64,000 nt of DNA from Eledone cirrhosa (taxonomy: Eukaryota; Mollusca; Cephalopoda; Octopoda; Eledonidae). Below, piece by piece: positions 32,377 to 43,747 of this stretch. A program made the position numbers and the translations under genes. Location of the stretch: contig OZ024759.1 of the NCBI GenBank assembly GCA_964016885.1, positions 8,574,172 through 8,638,171 of the forward strand, read 5' to 3'. The notes under the pieces were generated by a model. It saw only the letters and a list, made by a program, of their open reading frames with translations, did no database searches and was not told the origin of the DNA. Position 1 is the first letter of the stretch. Each line of letters starts with the position of its first letter.

Positions 32377-35300
32377 TCAGCAACACCATCAAAGCTAGTG
32401 ACCCTCTAATCTAGAGATTAACCTCAGGTGAGGTGTGTGTCACCATCAAAGCTAGTGGCCCTCTAATCTAGAGATTAACCTCAGCTGAGGTGTGTGTCAC
32501 CATCAAAGCTAGTGGCCCTCTAATCTAGAGATTAACCTCAGGTGAGGTGTGTGTCACCATCAAAGCTAGTGGCCCTCTAATCTAGAGATTAACCTCAGCT
32601 GAGGTGTGTGTCACCATCAAAGCTAGTGGCCCTCTAATCTAGAGATTAACCTCAGGTGAGGTGTGTGTCACCATCAAAGCTAGTGGCCCTCTAATCTAGA
32701 GATTAACCTCAGGTGAGGTGTATGTCACCATCATAGCTAGTGGCCCTCAGGTGAGGTGTGTGTCACCATCAAAGCTAGTGACCCTCTAATCTAGAGATTA
32801 ACCTCAGCTGAGGTGTGTGTCACCATCAAAGCTAGTGGCCCTATCACCTAGAGATTAACCTCAGGTGAGGTGTATGTCACCATCATAGCTAGTGGCCCTC
32901 AGGTGAGGTGTGTGTCACCATCAAAGCTAGTGACCCTCTAATATAGAGATTAACCTCAGCTGAGGTGTGTGTCACCATCAAAGCTAGTGACCCTCTAATC
33001 TAGAGATTAACCTCAGGTGAGGTGTATGTCACCATCAAAGCTAGTGGCCCTCTAACCTAGAGATTAACCTCAGGTGAGGTGTATGTCACCATCAAAGCTA
33101 GTGGCCCTCTAACCTAGAGATTAACCTCAGGTGAGGTGTGTGTCACCATCAAAGCTAGTGGCCCTATCACCTAGAGATTAACCTCAGGTGAGGTGTGTGT
33201 CACCATCAAAGCTAGTGGCCCTCTAATCTAGAGATTAACCTCAGGTGAGGTGTATGTCACCATCAAAGCTAGTGACCCTCTAATCTAGAGATTAACCTCA
33301 GGTGAGGTGTATGTCACCATCAGAGCTAGTGACCCTCTAATCTAGAGATTAACCTCAGGTGAGGTGTATGTCACCATCAAAGCTAGTGGCCCTCTAATCT
33401 AGAGATTAACCTCAGGTGAGGTGTATGTCACCATCAAAGCTAGTGGCCCTCTAATCTAGAGATTAACCTCAGGTGAGGTGTATGTCACCATCAAAGCTAG
33501 TGGCCCTATCACCTAGAGATTAACCTCAGGTGAGGTGTATGTCACCATCAAAGCTAGTGACCCTCTAACCTTGACATTAACCTCAGGTGAGGTGTATGTC
33601 ACCATCAAAGCTAGTGGCCCTATCACCTAGAGATTAACCTCAGGTGAGGTGTATGTCACCATCAAAGCTAGTGACCCTATCACCTAGAGATTAACCTCAG
33701 GTGAGGTGTGTGTCACCATCAAAGCTAGTGACCCTATCACCTAGAGATTAACCTCAGGTGAGGTGTATGTCACCATCAAAGCTAGTGGCCCTATCACCTA
33801 GAGATTAACCTCAGGTGAGGTGTATGTCACCATCAAAGCTAGTGACCCTCGAATCTAGAGATTAACCTCAGGTGAGGTGTATGTCACCATCAAAGCTAGT
33901 GGCCCTCTAATCTAGAGATTAACCTCAGGTGAGGTGTGTGTCACCATTAAAGCTAGTGACCCTCTAACCTAGAGATTAACCTCAGGTGAGGTGTATGTCA
34001 CCATCAAAGCTAGTGACCCTCTAACCTAGAGATTAACCTCAGGTGAGGTGTATGTCACCATCAAAGCTAGTGGCCCTCTAATCTAGAGATTAACCTCAGG
34101 TGAGGTGTGTGTCACCATCAAAGCTAGTGGCCCTCTAATCTAGAGATTAACCTCAGGTGAGGTGTATGTCACCATCATAGCTAGTGGCCCTCAGGTGAGG
34201 TGTGTGTCACCATCAAAGCTAGTGACCCTCTAATCTAGAGATTAACCTCAGCTGAGGTGTGTGTCACCATCAAAGCTAGTGGCCCTATCACCTAGAGATT
34301 AACCTCAGGTGAGGTGTGTGTCACCATCAAAGCTAGTGGCCCTATCACCTAGAGATTAACCTCAGGTGAGGTGTATGTCACCATCATAGCTAGTGGCCCT
34401 CAGGTGAGGTGTGTGTCACCATCAAAGCTAGTGACCCTCTAATATAGAGATTAACCTCAGCTGAGGTGTGTGTCACCATCAAAGCTAGTGGCCCTATCAC
34501 CTAGAGATTAACCTCAGGTGAGGTGTATGTTACCATCAAAGCTAGTGACCCTCTAATCTAGAGATTAACCTCAGCTGAGGTGTGTGTCACCATCAAAGCT
34601 AATGGCCCTATCACCTAGAGACTAACCTCAGGTGAGGTGTATGTCACCATCAAAGCTAGTGACCCTCTAATCTAGAGATTAACCTCAGGTGAGGTGTGTG
34701 TCACCATCAAAGCTAATGGCCCTATCACCTAGAGATTAACCTCAGGTGAGGTGTATGTCACCATCAAAGCTAGTGACCCTATCACCTAGAGATTAACCTC
34801 AGGTGAGGTGTATGTCACCATCATAGCTAGTGGCCCTCTAATCTAGCGATTAACCTCAGGTGAGGTGTGTGTCACCATCAAAGCTAGTGGCCCTATCACC
34901 TAGAGATTAACCTCAGGTGAGGTGTATGTCACCATCAAAGCTAGTGGCCCTATCACCTAGATTAACCTCAGGTGAGGTGTGTGTCACCATCAAAAGCTAG
35001 TGGCCCTATCACCTAGAGATTAACCTCAGGTGAGGTGTGTATGTGACCATCAAAGCTAGTGACCCTATCACCTAGAGATTAACCTCAGGTGAGGTGTATG
35101 TCACCGTCAAAGCTAGTGGCCCTCTAATCTAGAGATTAACCTCAGGTGAGGTGTGTGTCACCATCAAAGCTAGTGGCCCTCTAATCTAGAGATTAACCTC
35201 AGGTGAGGTGTGTGTCACCATTAAAGCTAGTGGCCCTCGAATCTAGAGATTAACCTCAGGTGAGGTGTATGTCACCATCAAAGCTAGTGACCCTCGAATC

Positions 35301-38300
35301 TAGAGATTAACCTCAGGTGAGGTGTATGTCACCATCAAAGCTAGTGACCCTCGAATCTAGAGATTAACCTCAGGTGAGGTGTATGTCACCATCAAAGCTA
35401 GTGGCCCTCTAATCTAGAGATTAACCTCAGGTGAGGTGTATGTCACCATCAAAGCTAGTGACCCTCTAATCTAGAGATTAACCTCAGGTGAGGTGTGTGT
35501 CACCATTAAAGCTAGTGGCCCTCTAATCTAGAGATTAACCTCAGGTGAGGTGTATGTCACCATCAAAGCTAGTGACCCTCGAATCTAGAGATTAACCTCA
35601 GGTGAGGTGTGTGTCACCATCAAAGCTAGTGGCCCTCTAATCTAGAGATTAACCTCAGGTGAGGTGTATGTCACTATCAAAGCTAGTGGCCCTATCACCT
35701 AGAGATTAACCTCAGGTGAGGTGTGTGTCACCATCAAAGCTAGTGACCCTCTAATCTAGAGATTAACCTCAGGTGAGGTGTATGTCACCATCAAAGCTAG
35801 TGGCCCTCTAACCTAGAGATTAACCTCAGGTGAGGTGTATGTCACCATCAAAGCTAGTGGCCCTCTAACCTAGAGATTAACCTCAGGTGAGGTGTGTGTC
35901 ACCATCAAAGCTAGTGGCCCTATCACCTAGAGATTAACCTCAGGTGAGGTGTGTGTCACCATCAAAGCTAGTGGCCCTCTAATCTAGAGATTAACCGCAG
36001 GTGAGGTGTATGTCACCATCAAAGCTAGTGACCCTCTAATCTAGAGATTAACCTCAGGTGAGGTGTATGTCACCATCAGAGCTAGTGACCCTCTAATCTA
36101 GAGATTAACCTCAGGTGAGGTGTATGTCACCATCAAAGCTAGTGGCCCTCTAATCTAGAGATTAACCTCAGGTGAGGTGTATGTCACCATCAAAGCTAGT
36201 GGCCCTCTAATCTAGAGATTAACCTCAGGTGAGGTGTATGTCACCATTAAAGCTAGTGACCCTCTAACCTTGAGATTAACCTCAGGTGAGGTGTATGTCA
36301 CCATCAAAGCTAGTGGCCCTATCACCTAGAGATTAACCTCAGGTGAGGTGTATGTCACCATCAAAGCTAGTGACCCTATCACCTAGAGATTAACCTCAGG
36401 TGAGGTGTGTGTCACCATCAAAGCTAGTGACCCTATCACCTAGAGATTAACCTCAGGTGAGGTGTATGTCACCATCAAAGCTAGTGGCCCTATCACCTAG
36501 AGATTAACCTCAGGTGAGGTGTATGTCACCATCAAAGCTAGTGACCCTCGAATCTAGAGATTAACCTCAGGTGAGGTGTATGTCACCATCAAAGCTAGTG
36601 GCCCTCTAATCTAGAGATTAACCTCAGGTGAGGTGTGTGTCACCATTAAAGCTAGTGACCCTCTAACCTAGAGATTAACCTCAGGTGAGGTGTATGTCAC
36701 CATCAAAGCTAGTGACCCTCTAACCTAGAGATTAACCTCAGGTGAGGTGTATGTCACCATCAAAGCTAGTGGCCCTCTAATCTAGAGATTAACCTCAGGT
36801 GAGGTGTATGTCACCATCAAAGCTAGTGGCCCTCTAATCTAGAGATTAACCTCAGGTGAGGTGTATGTCACCATCAAAGCTAGTGGCCCTCTAACCTAGA
36901 GATTAACCTCAGGTGAGGTGTATGTCACCATCAAAGCTAGTGGCCCTCTAATCTAGAGACTAACCTCAAGTGAGGTGTATGTCACCATCAAAGCTAGTGG
37001 CCCTATCACCTAGAGATTAACCTCAGGTGAGGTGTATGTCACCATCAAAGCTAGTGGCCCTCTAATCTAGAGATTAACCTCAGGTGAGGTGTATGTCACC
37101 ATCAAAGCTAGTGGCCCTATCACCTAGAGATTAACCTCAGGTGAGGTGTATGTCACCATCAAAGCTAGTGGCCCTCTAACCTAGAGATTAACCTCAGGTG
37201 AGGTGTATGTCACCATCAAAGCTAGTGGCCCTCTAATCTAGAGATTAACCTCAGGTGAGGTGTATGTCACCATCAAAGCTAGTGGCCCTCTAACCTAGAG
37301 ATTAACCTCAGGTGAGGTGTATGTCACCATCAAAGCTAGTGGCCCTCTAATCTAGAGACTAACCTCAAGTGAGGTGTATGTCACCATCAAAGCTAGTGGC
37401 CCTCTAATCTAGAGATTAACCTCAGGTGAGGTGTATGTCACCATCAAAGGTAGTGGCCCTCTAACCTAGAGATTAACCTCAGGTGAGGTGTGTGTCACCA
37501 TCAAAGCTATTGGCCCTATCACCTAGAGATTAACCTCAGGTGAGGTGTATGTCACCAAATCTAGTGGCCCTATCACCTAGAGATTAACCTCAGGTGAGGT
37601 GTATGTCACCATCAAAGCTAGTGGCCCTCTAACCTAGAGATTAACCTCAGGTGAGGTGTATGTCACCATCAAAGCTAGTGGCCCTCTAACCTAGAGATTA
37701 ACCTCAGGTGAGGTGTATGTCACCATCAAAGCTATTAGCCCTATCACCTAGAGATTAACCTCAGGTGAGGTGTATGTCACCATCAAAGCTATTGGCCCTC
37801 TAACCTAGAGATTAACCTCAGGTGAGGTGTATGTCACCATCAAAGCTATTGGCCCTATCACCTAGAGATTAACCTCAGGTGAGGTGTATGTCACTATCAA
37901 AGCTAGTGGCCCTCTAATCTAGAGATTAACCTCAGGTGAGGTGTATGTCACTATCAAAGCTAGTGGCCCTATCACCTAGAGATTAACCTCAGGTGAGGTG
38001 TGTGTCACCATCAAAGCTAGTGACCCTCTAATCTAGAGATTAACCTCAGGTGAGGTGTATGTCACCATCAAAGCTAGTGGCCCTCTAACCTAGAGATTAA
38101 CCTCAGGTGAGGTGTATGTCACCATCAAAGCTAGTGGCCCTCTAACCTAGAGATTAACCTCAGGTGAGGTGTGTGTCACCATCAAAGCTAGTGGCCCTAT
38201 CACCTAGAGATTAACCTCAGGTGAGGTGTGTGTCACCATCAAAGCTAGTGGCCCTCTAATCTAGAGATTAACCGCAGGTGAGGTGTATGTCACCATCAAA

Positions 38301-40460
38301 GCTAGTGACCCTCTAATCTAGAGATTAACCTCAGGTGAGGTGTATGTCACCATCAGAGCTAGTGACCCTCTAATCTAGAGATTAACCTCAGGTGAGGTGT
38401 ATGTCACCATCAAAGCTAGTGGCCCTCTAATCTAGAGATTAACCTCAGGTGAGGTGTATGTCACCATCAAAGCTAGTGGCCCTCTAATCTAGAGATTAAC
38501 CTCAGGTGAGGTGTATGTCACCATTAAAGCTAGTGACCCTCTAATCTAGAGATTAACCTCAGGTGAGGTGTATGTCACCATCAAAGCTAGTGGCCCTCTA
38601 ATCTAGAGATTAACCTCAGGTGAGGTGTATGTCACCATCAAAGCTAGTGACCCTCTAACCTTGAGATTAACCTCAGGTGAGGTGTATGTCACCATCAAAG
38701 CTAGTGGCCCTATCACCTAGAGATTAACCTCAGGTGAGGTGTATGTCACCATCAAAGCTAGTGACCCTATCACCTAGAGATTAACCTCAGGTGAGGTGTG
38801 TGTCACCATCAAAGCTAGTGACCCTATCACCTAGAGATTAACCTCAGGTGAGGTGTATGTCACCATCAAAGCTAGTGGCCCTATCACCTAGAGATTAACC
38901 TCAGGTGAGGTGTATGTCACCATCAAAGCTAGTGACCCTCGAATCTAGAGATTAACCTCAGGTGAGGTGTATGTCACCATCAAAGCTAGTGGCCCTCTAA
39001 TCTAGAGATTAACCTCAGGTGAGGTGTGTGTCACCATTAAAGCTAGTGACCCTCTAACCTAGAGATTAACCTCAGGTGAGGTGTATGTCACCATCAAAGC
39101 TAGTGACCCTCTAACCTAGAGATTAACCTCAGGTGAGGTGTATGTCACCATCAAAGCTAGTGGCCCTCTAATCTAGAGATTAACCTCAGGTGAGGTGTAT
39201 GTCACCATCAAAGCTAGTGGCCCTCTAATCTAGAGATTAACCTCAGGTGAGGTGTATGTCACCATCAAAGCTAGTGGCCCTCTAACCTAGAGATTAACCT
39301 CAGGTGAGGTGTATGTCACCATCAAAGCTAGTGGCCCTCTAATCTAGAGACTAACCTCAAGTGAGGTGTATGTCACCATCAAAGCTAGTGGCCCTATCAC
39401 CTAGAGATTAACCTCAGGTGAGGTGTATGTCACCATCAAAGCTAGTGGCCCTCTAATCTAGAGATTAACCTCAGGTGAGGTGTATGTCACCATCAAAGCT
39501 AGTGGCCCTATCACCTAGAGATTAACCTCAGGTGAGGTGTATGTCACCATCAAAGCTAGTGGCCCTCTAACCTAGAGATTAACCTCAGGTGAGGTGTATG
39601 TCACCATCAAAGCTAGTGGCCCTCTAATCTAGAGATTAACCTCAGGTGAGGTGTATGTCACCATCAAAGCTAGTGGCCCTCTAACCTAGAGATTAACCTC
39701 AGGTGAGGTGTATGTCACCATCAAAGCTAGTGGCCCTCTAATCTAGAGACTAACCTCAAGTGAGGTGTATGTCACCATCAAAGCTAGTGGCCCTCTAATC
39801 TAGAGATTAACCTCAGGTGAGGTGTATGTCACCATCAAAGCTAGTGGCCCTCTAACCTAGAGATTAACCTCAGGTGAGGTGTGTGTCACCATCAAAGCTA
39901 TTGGCCCTATCACCTAGAGATTAACCTCAGGTGAGGTGTATGTCACCATCAAATCTAGTGGCCCTATCACCTAGAGATTAACCTCAGGTGAGGTGTATGT
40001 CACCATCAAAGCTAGTGGCCCTCTAACCTAGAGATTAACCTCAGGTGAGGTGTATGTCACCATCAAAGCTAGTGGCCCTCTAACCTAGAGATTAACCTCA
40101 GGTGAGGTGTATGTCACCATCAAAGCTATTGGCCCTATCACCTAGAGATTAACCTCAGGTGAGGTGTATGTCACCATCAAAGCTATTGGCCCTCTAACCT
40201 AGAGATTAACCTCAGGTGAGGTGTATGTCACCATCAAAGCTATTGGCCCTATCACCTAGAGATTAACCTCAGGTGAGGTGTATGTCACTATCAAAGCTAG
40301 TGGCCCTTTAATCTAGAGATTAACCTCAGGTGAGGTGTATGTCACCATCAAAGCTAGTGACCCTCTAACCTAGAGATTAACCTCAGGTGTAGTGTGTGTG
40401 TGTGTGTGTCACCATCTCAGGTGAGATGTGTGTGTAACCATCGAAGCTAGTGACCCTCTA
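32377..40460. repeat. 57-bp satellite with higher-order repeats
   Basis: About 142 copies of a 57-bp unit: CACCATCAAAGCTAGTGGCC, then CTCTAATCTAGAG or CTATCACCTAGAG, ATTAACCTCAGGTGAGG, then TGTATGT or TGTGTGT. Several shorter units (GGCCCTCAGGTGAGG, about 32 bp) occur at 32740, 32895, 34190 and 34395. Early units carry the exact palindrome CCTCAGCTGAGG; later ones have CCTCAGGTGAGG. Long blocks are duplicated within the array. No frame stays open and there is no gene inside. Confidence 0.97.
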
Positions 40461-40483
40461 ATCTAGAGAGTCACTAGCTTCGA
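40441..40483. repeat. Inverted repeat closing the 57-bp array
   Basis: TCGAAGCTAGTGACCCTCTA (40441-40460), loop ATC, then TAGAGAGTCACTAGCTTCGA (40464-40483), complementary except for one base. The last array unit is followed by an inverted copy of itself. Confidence 0.9.
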
Positions 40484-40705
40484 AGGTATACCGATGCTTC
40501 CTCAATGTATGCCTGGACAATGTAGGAGAACATTGTAGAACCCATGACACATGCCACCACATGGTTCCCTGCAGACAAATACTTCAACAGATTGGTAGGC
40601 AACAAAATCTGGGACTGTGATAAGACAAGATGTCACAATGAATGGAGGTGTTTATCTGAAAACAAGAACAGAAACAAATTTTGGGAAATGTGAAAGGTGA
40701 ATAAA
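40484..40705 (+). pseudogene. Unrecognised protein-like tract beside the satellite
   Basis: The plus-strand frame from 40484 is open except for one TAG at 40523-40525. From 40526 it gives 55 residues (ENIVEPMTHATTWFPADKYF to RCLSENKNRNKFWEM) and TGA at 40691-40693, with AATAAA at 40700-40705. Composition (Trp, Cys, Asp/Asn, charged residues) is protein-like and the frame holds four Cys. I do not recognise it. It could be a terminal exon, a retrocopy remnant or part of a transposon; there is no convincing acceptor. Confidence 0.35.
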
Positions 40706-41012
40706 CAAACAACTTGGTTAGATATATTTTTATTTGATTCATTATTTTATTGGTTTCAGGGAAATGTTTAGAAATTAAATTTAGTTTTTGACTATGTGAG
40801 AATTCCCATTGAAGCTGTTGACATCCTGATTATGGGTCTGTGAATCTGATTACATTTCTTAATGGTTTGGCTACCCTCTCCCCTTCTGTGGCATGTGGAA
40901 TAAACTGTCCTACCCTCATGAAACAGAATATCCATAAACTGTTAATTCTATACATTATCCACTAACTTACTCTGTCTCTACAAATATTGCTGTTGTTCTA
41001 CTACTGTAAGAT
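40706..41012. other. No feature seen
   Basis: A/T-rich unique-looking sequence without an open frame, element terminus or tandem structure that I can support. Confidence 0.5.
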
Positions 41013-41935
41013 ATGTAGTGCTGGGGCCATGATGACCCAGTCCACTATGTAATTAGGTAGTGCTGGGGCCATGATGACCCAGTCCACTATGTAATTAGGT
41101 AGTGCTGGGGCCATGATGACCCAGTCCACTATGTAATTAGGTAGTGCTGGGGCCATGATGACCCAGTCCACTATGTAATTAGGTAGTGCTGGGGGCCATG
41201 ATGACACAGTCCACTATGTAATTAGGTAGTGCTGGGGCCATGATGATCCAGTCCACTATGTAATTAGGTAGTGCTGGGGCCATGATGATCCAGTCCACTA
41301 TGTAATTAGGTAGTGCTGGGGGCCATGATGACCCAGTCCACTATGTAATTAGGTAGTGCTGGGGGCCATGATGACCCAGTCCACTATGTAATTAGGTAGT
41401 GCTGGGGCCATGATGACCCAGTCCACTATGTAATTAGGTAGTGCTGGGGCCATGATGATCCAGTCCACTATGTAATTAGGTAGTGCTGGGGCCATGATGA
41501 CCCAGTCCACTATGTAATTAGGTAGTGCTGGGGCCATGATGACCCAGTCCACTATGTAATTAGGTAGTGCTGGGGGCCATGATGACCCAGTCCACTATGT
41601 AATTAGGTAGTGCTGGGGGCCATGATGACCCAGTCCACTATGTAATTAGGTAGTGCTGGGGGCCATGACGACCCAGTCCACTATGTAATTAGGTAGTGCT
41701 GGGGGCATGATGACCCAGTCCACTATGTAATTAGGTAGTGCTGGGGGCCATGATGACCCGGTCCACTATGTAATTAGGTAGTGCTGGGGGCCATGATGAC
41801 CCAGTCCACTATGTAATTAGGTAGTGCTGGGGGCCATGATGACCCAGTCCACTATGTAATTAGGTAGTGCTGGGGCCATGATGACCCAGTCCACTATGTA
41901 ATTAGGTAGTGCTGGTACCATGATAAAATACTCCC
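41013..41935. repeat. 42-bp minisatellite inside a SINE
   Basis: About 22 copies of TAGTGCTGGGGCCATGATGA plus CCCAGTCCACTATGTAATTAG G; some units have one extra G. After the last unit (GTAGTGCTGGTACCATGATA) the sequence continues as ordinary SINE tail, so the array is an internal expansion of one element. Confidence 0.95.
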
Positions 41936-42095
41936 AGTACATGCTGTAAAGTGATTGACATTAAGAAGAACATCCAGCCATAGAAACCAAGCCAAAAGTG
42001 GAACATATGAGATGATGTGGTCACATAACCTGTGTAACCTCACTTATGTTACAACCCATGCAAGCATGGAAAATAGACGTTCAACAATTGATGGT
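41936..42095 (+). mobile_element. SINE 3' part flanking the 42-bp array
   Basis: ACTCCCAGTACATGCTGTAA, GACATTAAGAAGAACATCCA, CCCATGCAAGCATGGAAAAT and AGACGTTCAACAATTGATGG follow the order of the SINE 3' half at 27100-27260. Confidence 0.75.
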
Positions 42096-42179
42096 GTATA
42101 TTTTCTTCATCGACAGAGGGGATAATCTTGTGTATGAAAGACACTATTTTACTTGAAAACATTATTTTCTAATACTCTG

Positions 42180-42352
42180 GGTCGGACGCCATGCTTTGAC
42201 GCATAGAGTTACGGCCCTTGCCATTCTGAGTTCAAATCCCGCCGAGGTTAACTTTGCCTTTCATCCTTACGGGGGTCAATAAAATAAAGTACCAGTAATG
42301 TACTGGGATAATTGCTGGCCTTGTGCCAAACGTAGAAACATTTATTTTCTAG
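42180..42352 (+). mobile_element. SINE (AATAAAGTACCAGTAATG family)
   Basis: GGTCGGACGCCATGCTTTGA, GAGTTCAAATCCCGCCGAGG (B-box-like), ATAAAATAAAGTACCAGTAA and AATTGCTGGCCTTGTGCC. Confidence 0.85.
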
Positions 42353-43538
42353 TACTCTAACAAATGTGATTTTATCGAAGGATGGAAGAAATTTGTTTAA
42401 GTTGCTAAGTTCTTAAAGCTAATCACAGGGTGTATCAAAAAGAATGACCAGATTACTTGTTCAATATATGTCTGAATATAAAGTTTTCTTTTTTATAAAT
42501 TTTTATAAAATTATTTACAATTTTTACATGTCTTCAGTCTGTTTCAAGATGTCGACTCAGCAACAAAAAGGGTTTTACATCCTCCGTTTCAACAAGTATG
42601 AATCAGGAGGAGGGCATATTGAGCATTTGTCAAACTTGTATTTAAAACTTTATATTCAGACGTGTATTGTGGTATTGCATGATTTATGGTCATTTGTTTA
42701 AAAACTGACCTTTTGAAATTGGATGAAATAATCTTGATACAGCCTCTTATAGGTTAATCATAAAGTTTTCTGTGTAAGAATTAACTATGTACCTACTCTA
42801 ATTTAAAATCCTGTCTAATTGTGTCTATTAATTGTAGTTTTTACGTCCACTTTTCTATGGATTTGTTGGGATGTTTCCCCTGATGTCAACACTTAGTCAC
42901 AACACTTAGTCACATGATGTGTCTATTCTAAACAATGTTACACATGACACAATATTGTTTGTATATTTTTTTATAATTTGCTAATAATCTTTAATAATTC
43001 CATTTAAAAACTTGAGTTCCTTTATCCATGGCAAGCAATTGTAGGAGTTTGTGAGGCATATTTCTTTCAATGCCTGCATTATTATCTCCATAAGAATGTA
43101 TTTATATATGTCTCTAGGTAAATGACATATTAAATACATATCATATATAACAAATTTAGATTTCATTTTTGATGAAGAAATGGAGGGATGTTGAGCTGGA
43201 AAAAACTTGTCTAACCCATGCAAGTAAAGAAAAGCAGATGTAAAAATAGTGATGATGATGATGAAGGGTGTCAGACTTAATTCATTTAAAACCATTGTGA
43301 AGCCTATAAGGTAGCTTTAGCCAAGACCAGTCTTTTGCAAGCATTTGGGCCTGATATCTGGTCTGATGGTAACTTATGGCAACTAGTCATGGAAGCGTTC
43401 TTCCATGACATTCAGAAAGCTGGGCTACAGTTGATTGGTTGAGGGATTCTGCCCTTCTTCCTCTCAGTTTAAGACCTTAAAACCAAAAATGTGCTACAAA
43501 TTGTATAATTGTGGATCTTGTGTGGGTGTGTGTGTGAT
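42353..43538. other. C12orf57 downstream flank; no gene seen
   Basis: Mostly A/T-rich, possibly including the C12orf57 3' UTR. A 330-bp part (about 42428-42755) opens GGGTGTATCAAAAAGAATGA and ends TCTTGATACAGCCTC, a hint of imperfect inverted ends. No confident poly(A) signal or open frame. Confidence 0.45.
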
Positions 43539-43747
43539 CTATGAGACTATGGGAGTTTCTTCTGGTCCTGATGCTGCTGCAGCAGCAGGTGGTGGTGCTG
43601 TTGTTGTTGTTGCTGCTGTTGGTGGTGGTGGTGCTGGTTGTAGCGGTAGTGGAGGAATCAGTATGGCACGTAGCTTCTCGTTTAATTGAGAAATTTCAAG
43701 GTTGTACTTCTCGTATGACTTAACAAGCTGAGTGAAACGAACCAATC
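43539..43747 (-). CDS. C12orf57: C12orf57 exon 3 (terminal)
   Basis: Acceptor CTTTGTTTTAG, 68 codons, TAG at 43541-43539. The simple-sequence DNA behind the Pro/Ala/Thr tail (GCTGCTGCAGCAGCAGGTGG on the plus strand) could vary in length between individuals. Confidence 0.93.

Noticed and set aside
32377..40460. CRISPR-like regular spacing
   Set aside because: Repeat and spacer are not distinguishable; the whole 57-bp unit is repeated with point variants, and the context is a spliced animal genome.
42428..42755. Mariner-like MITE (GTGTATCAA ... TTGATACA ends)
   Set aside because: Terminal match is only about nine bases and no TA duplication is visible.
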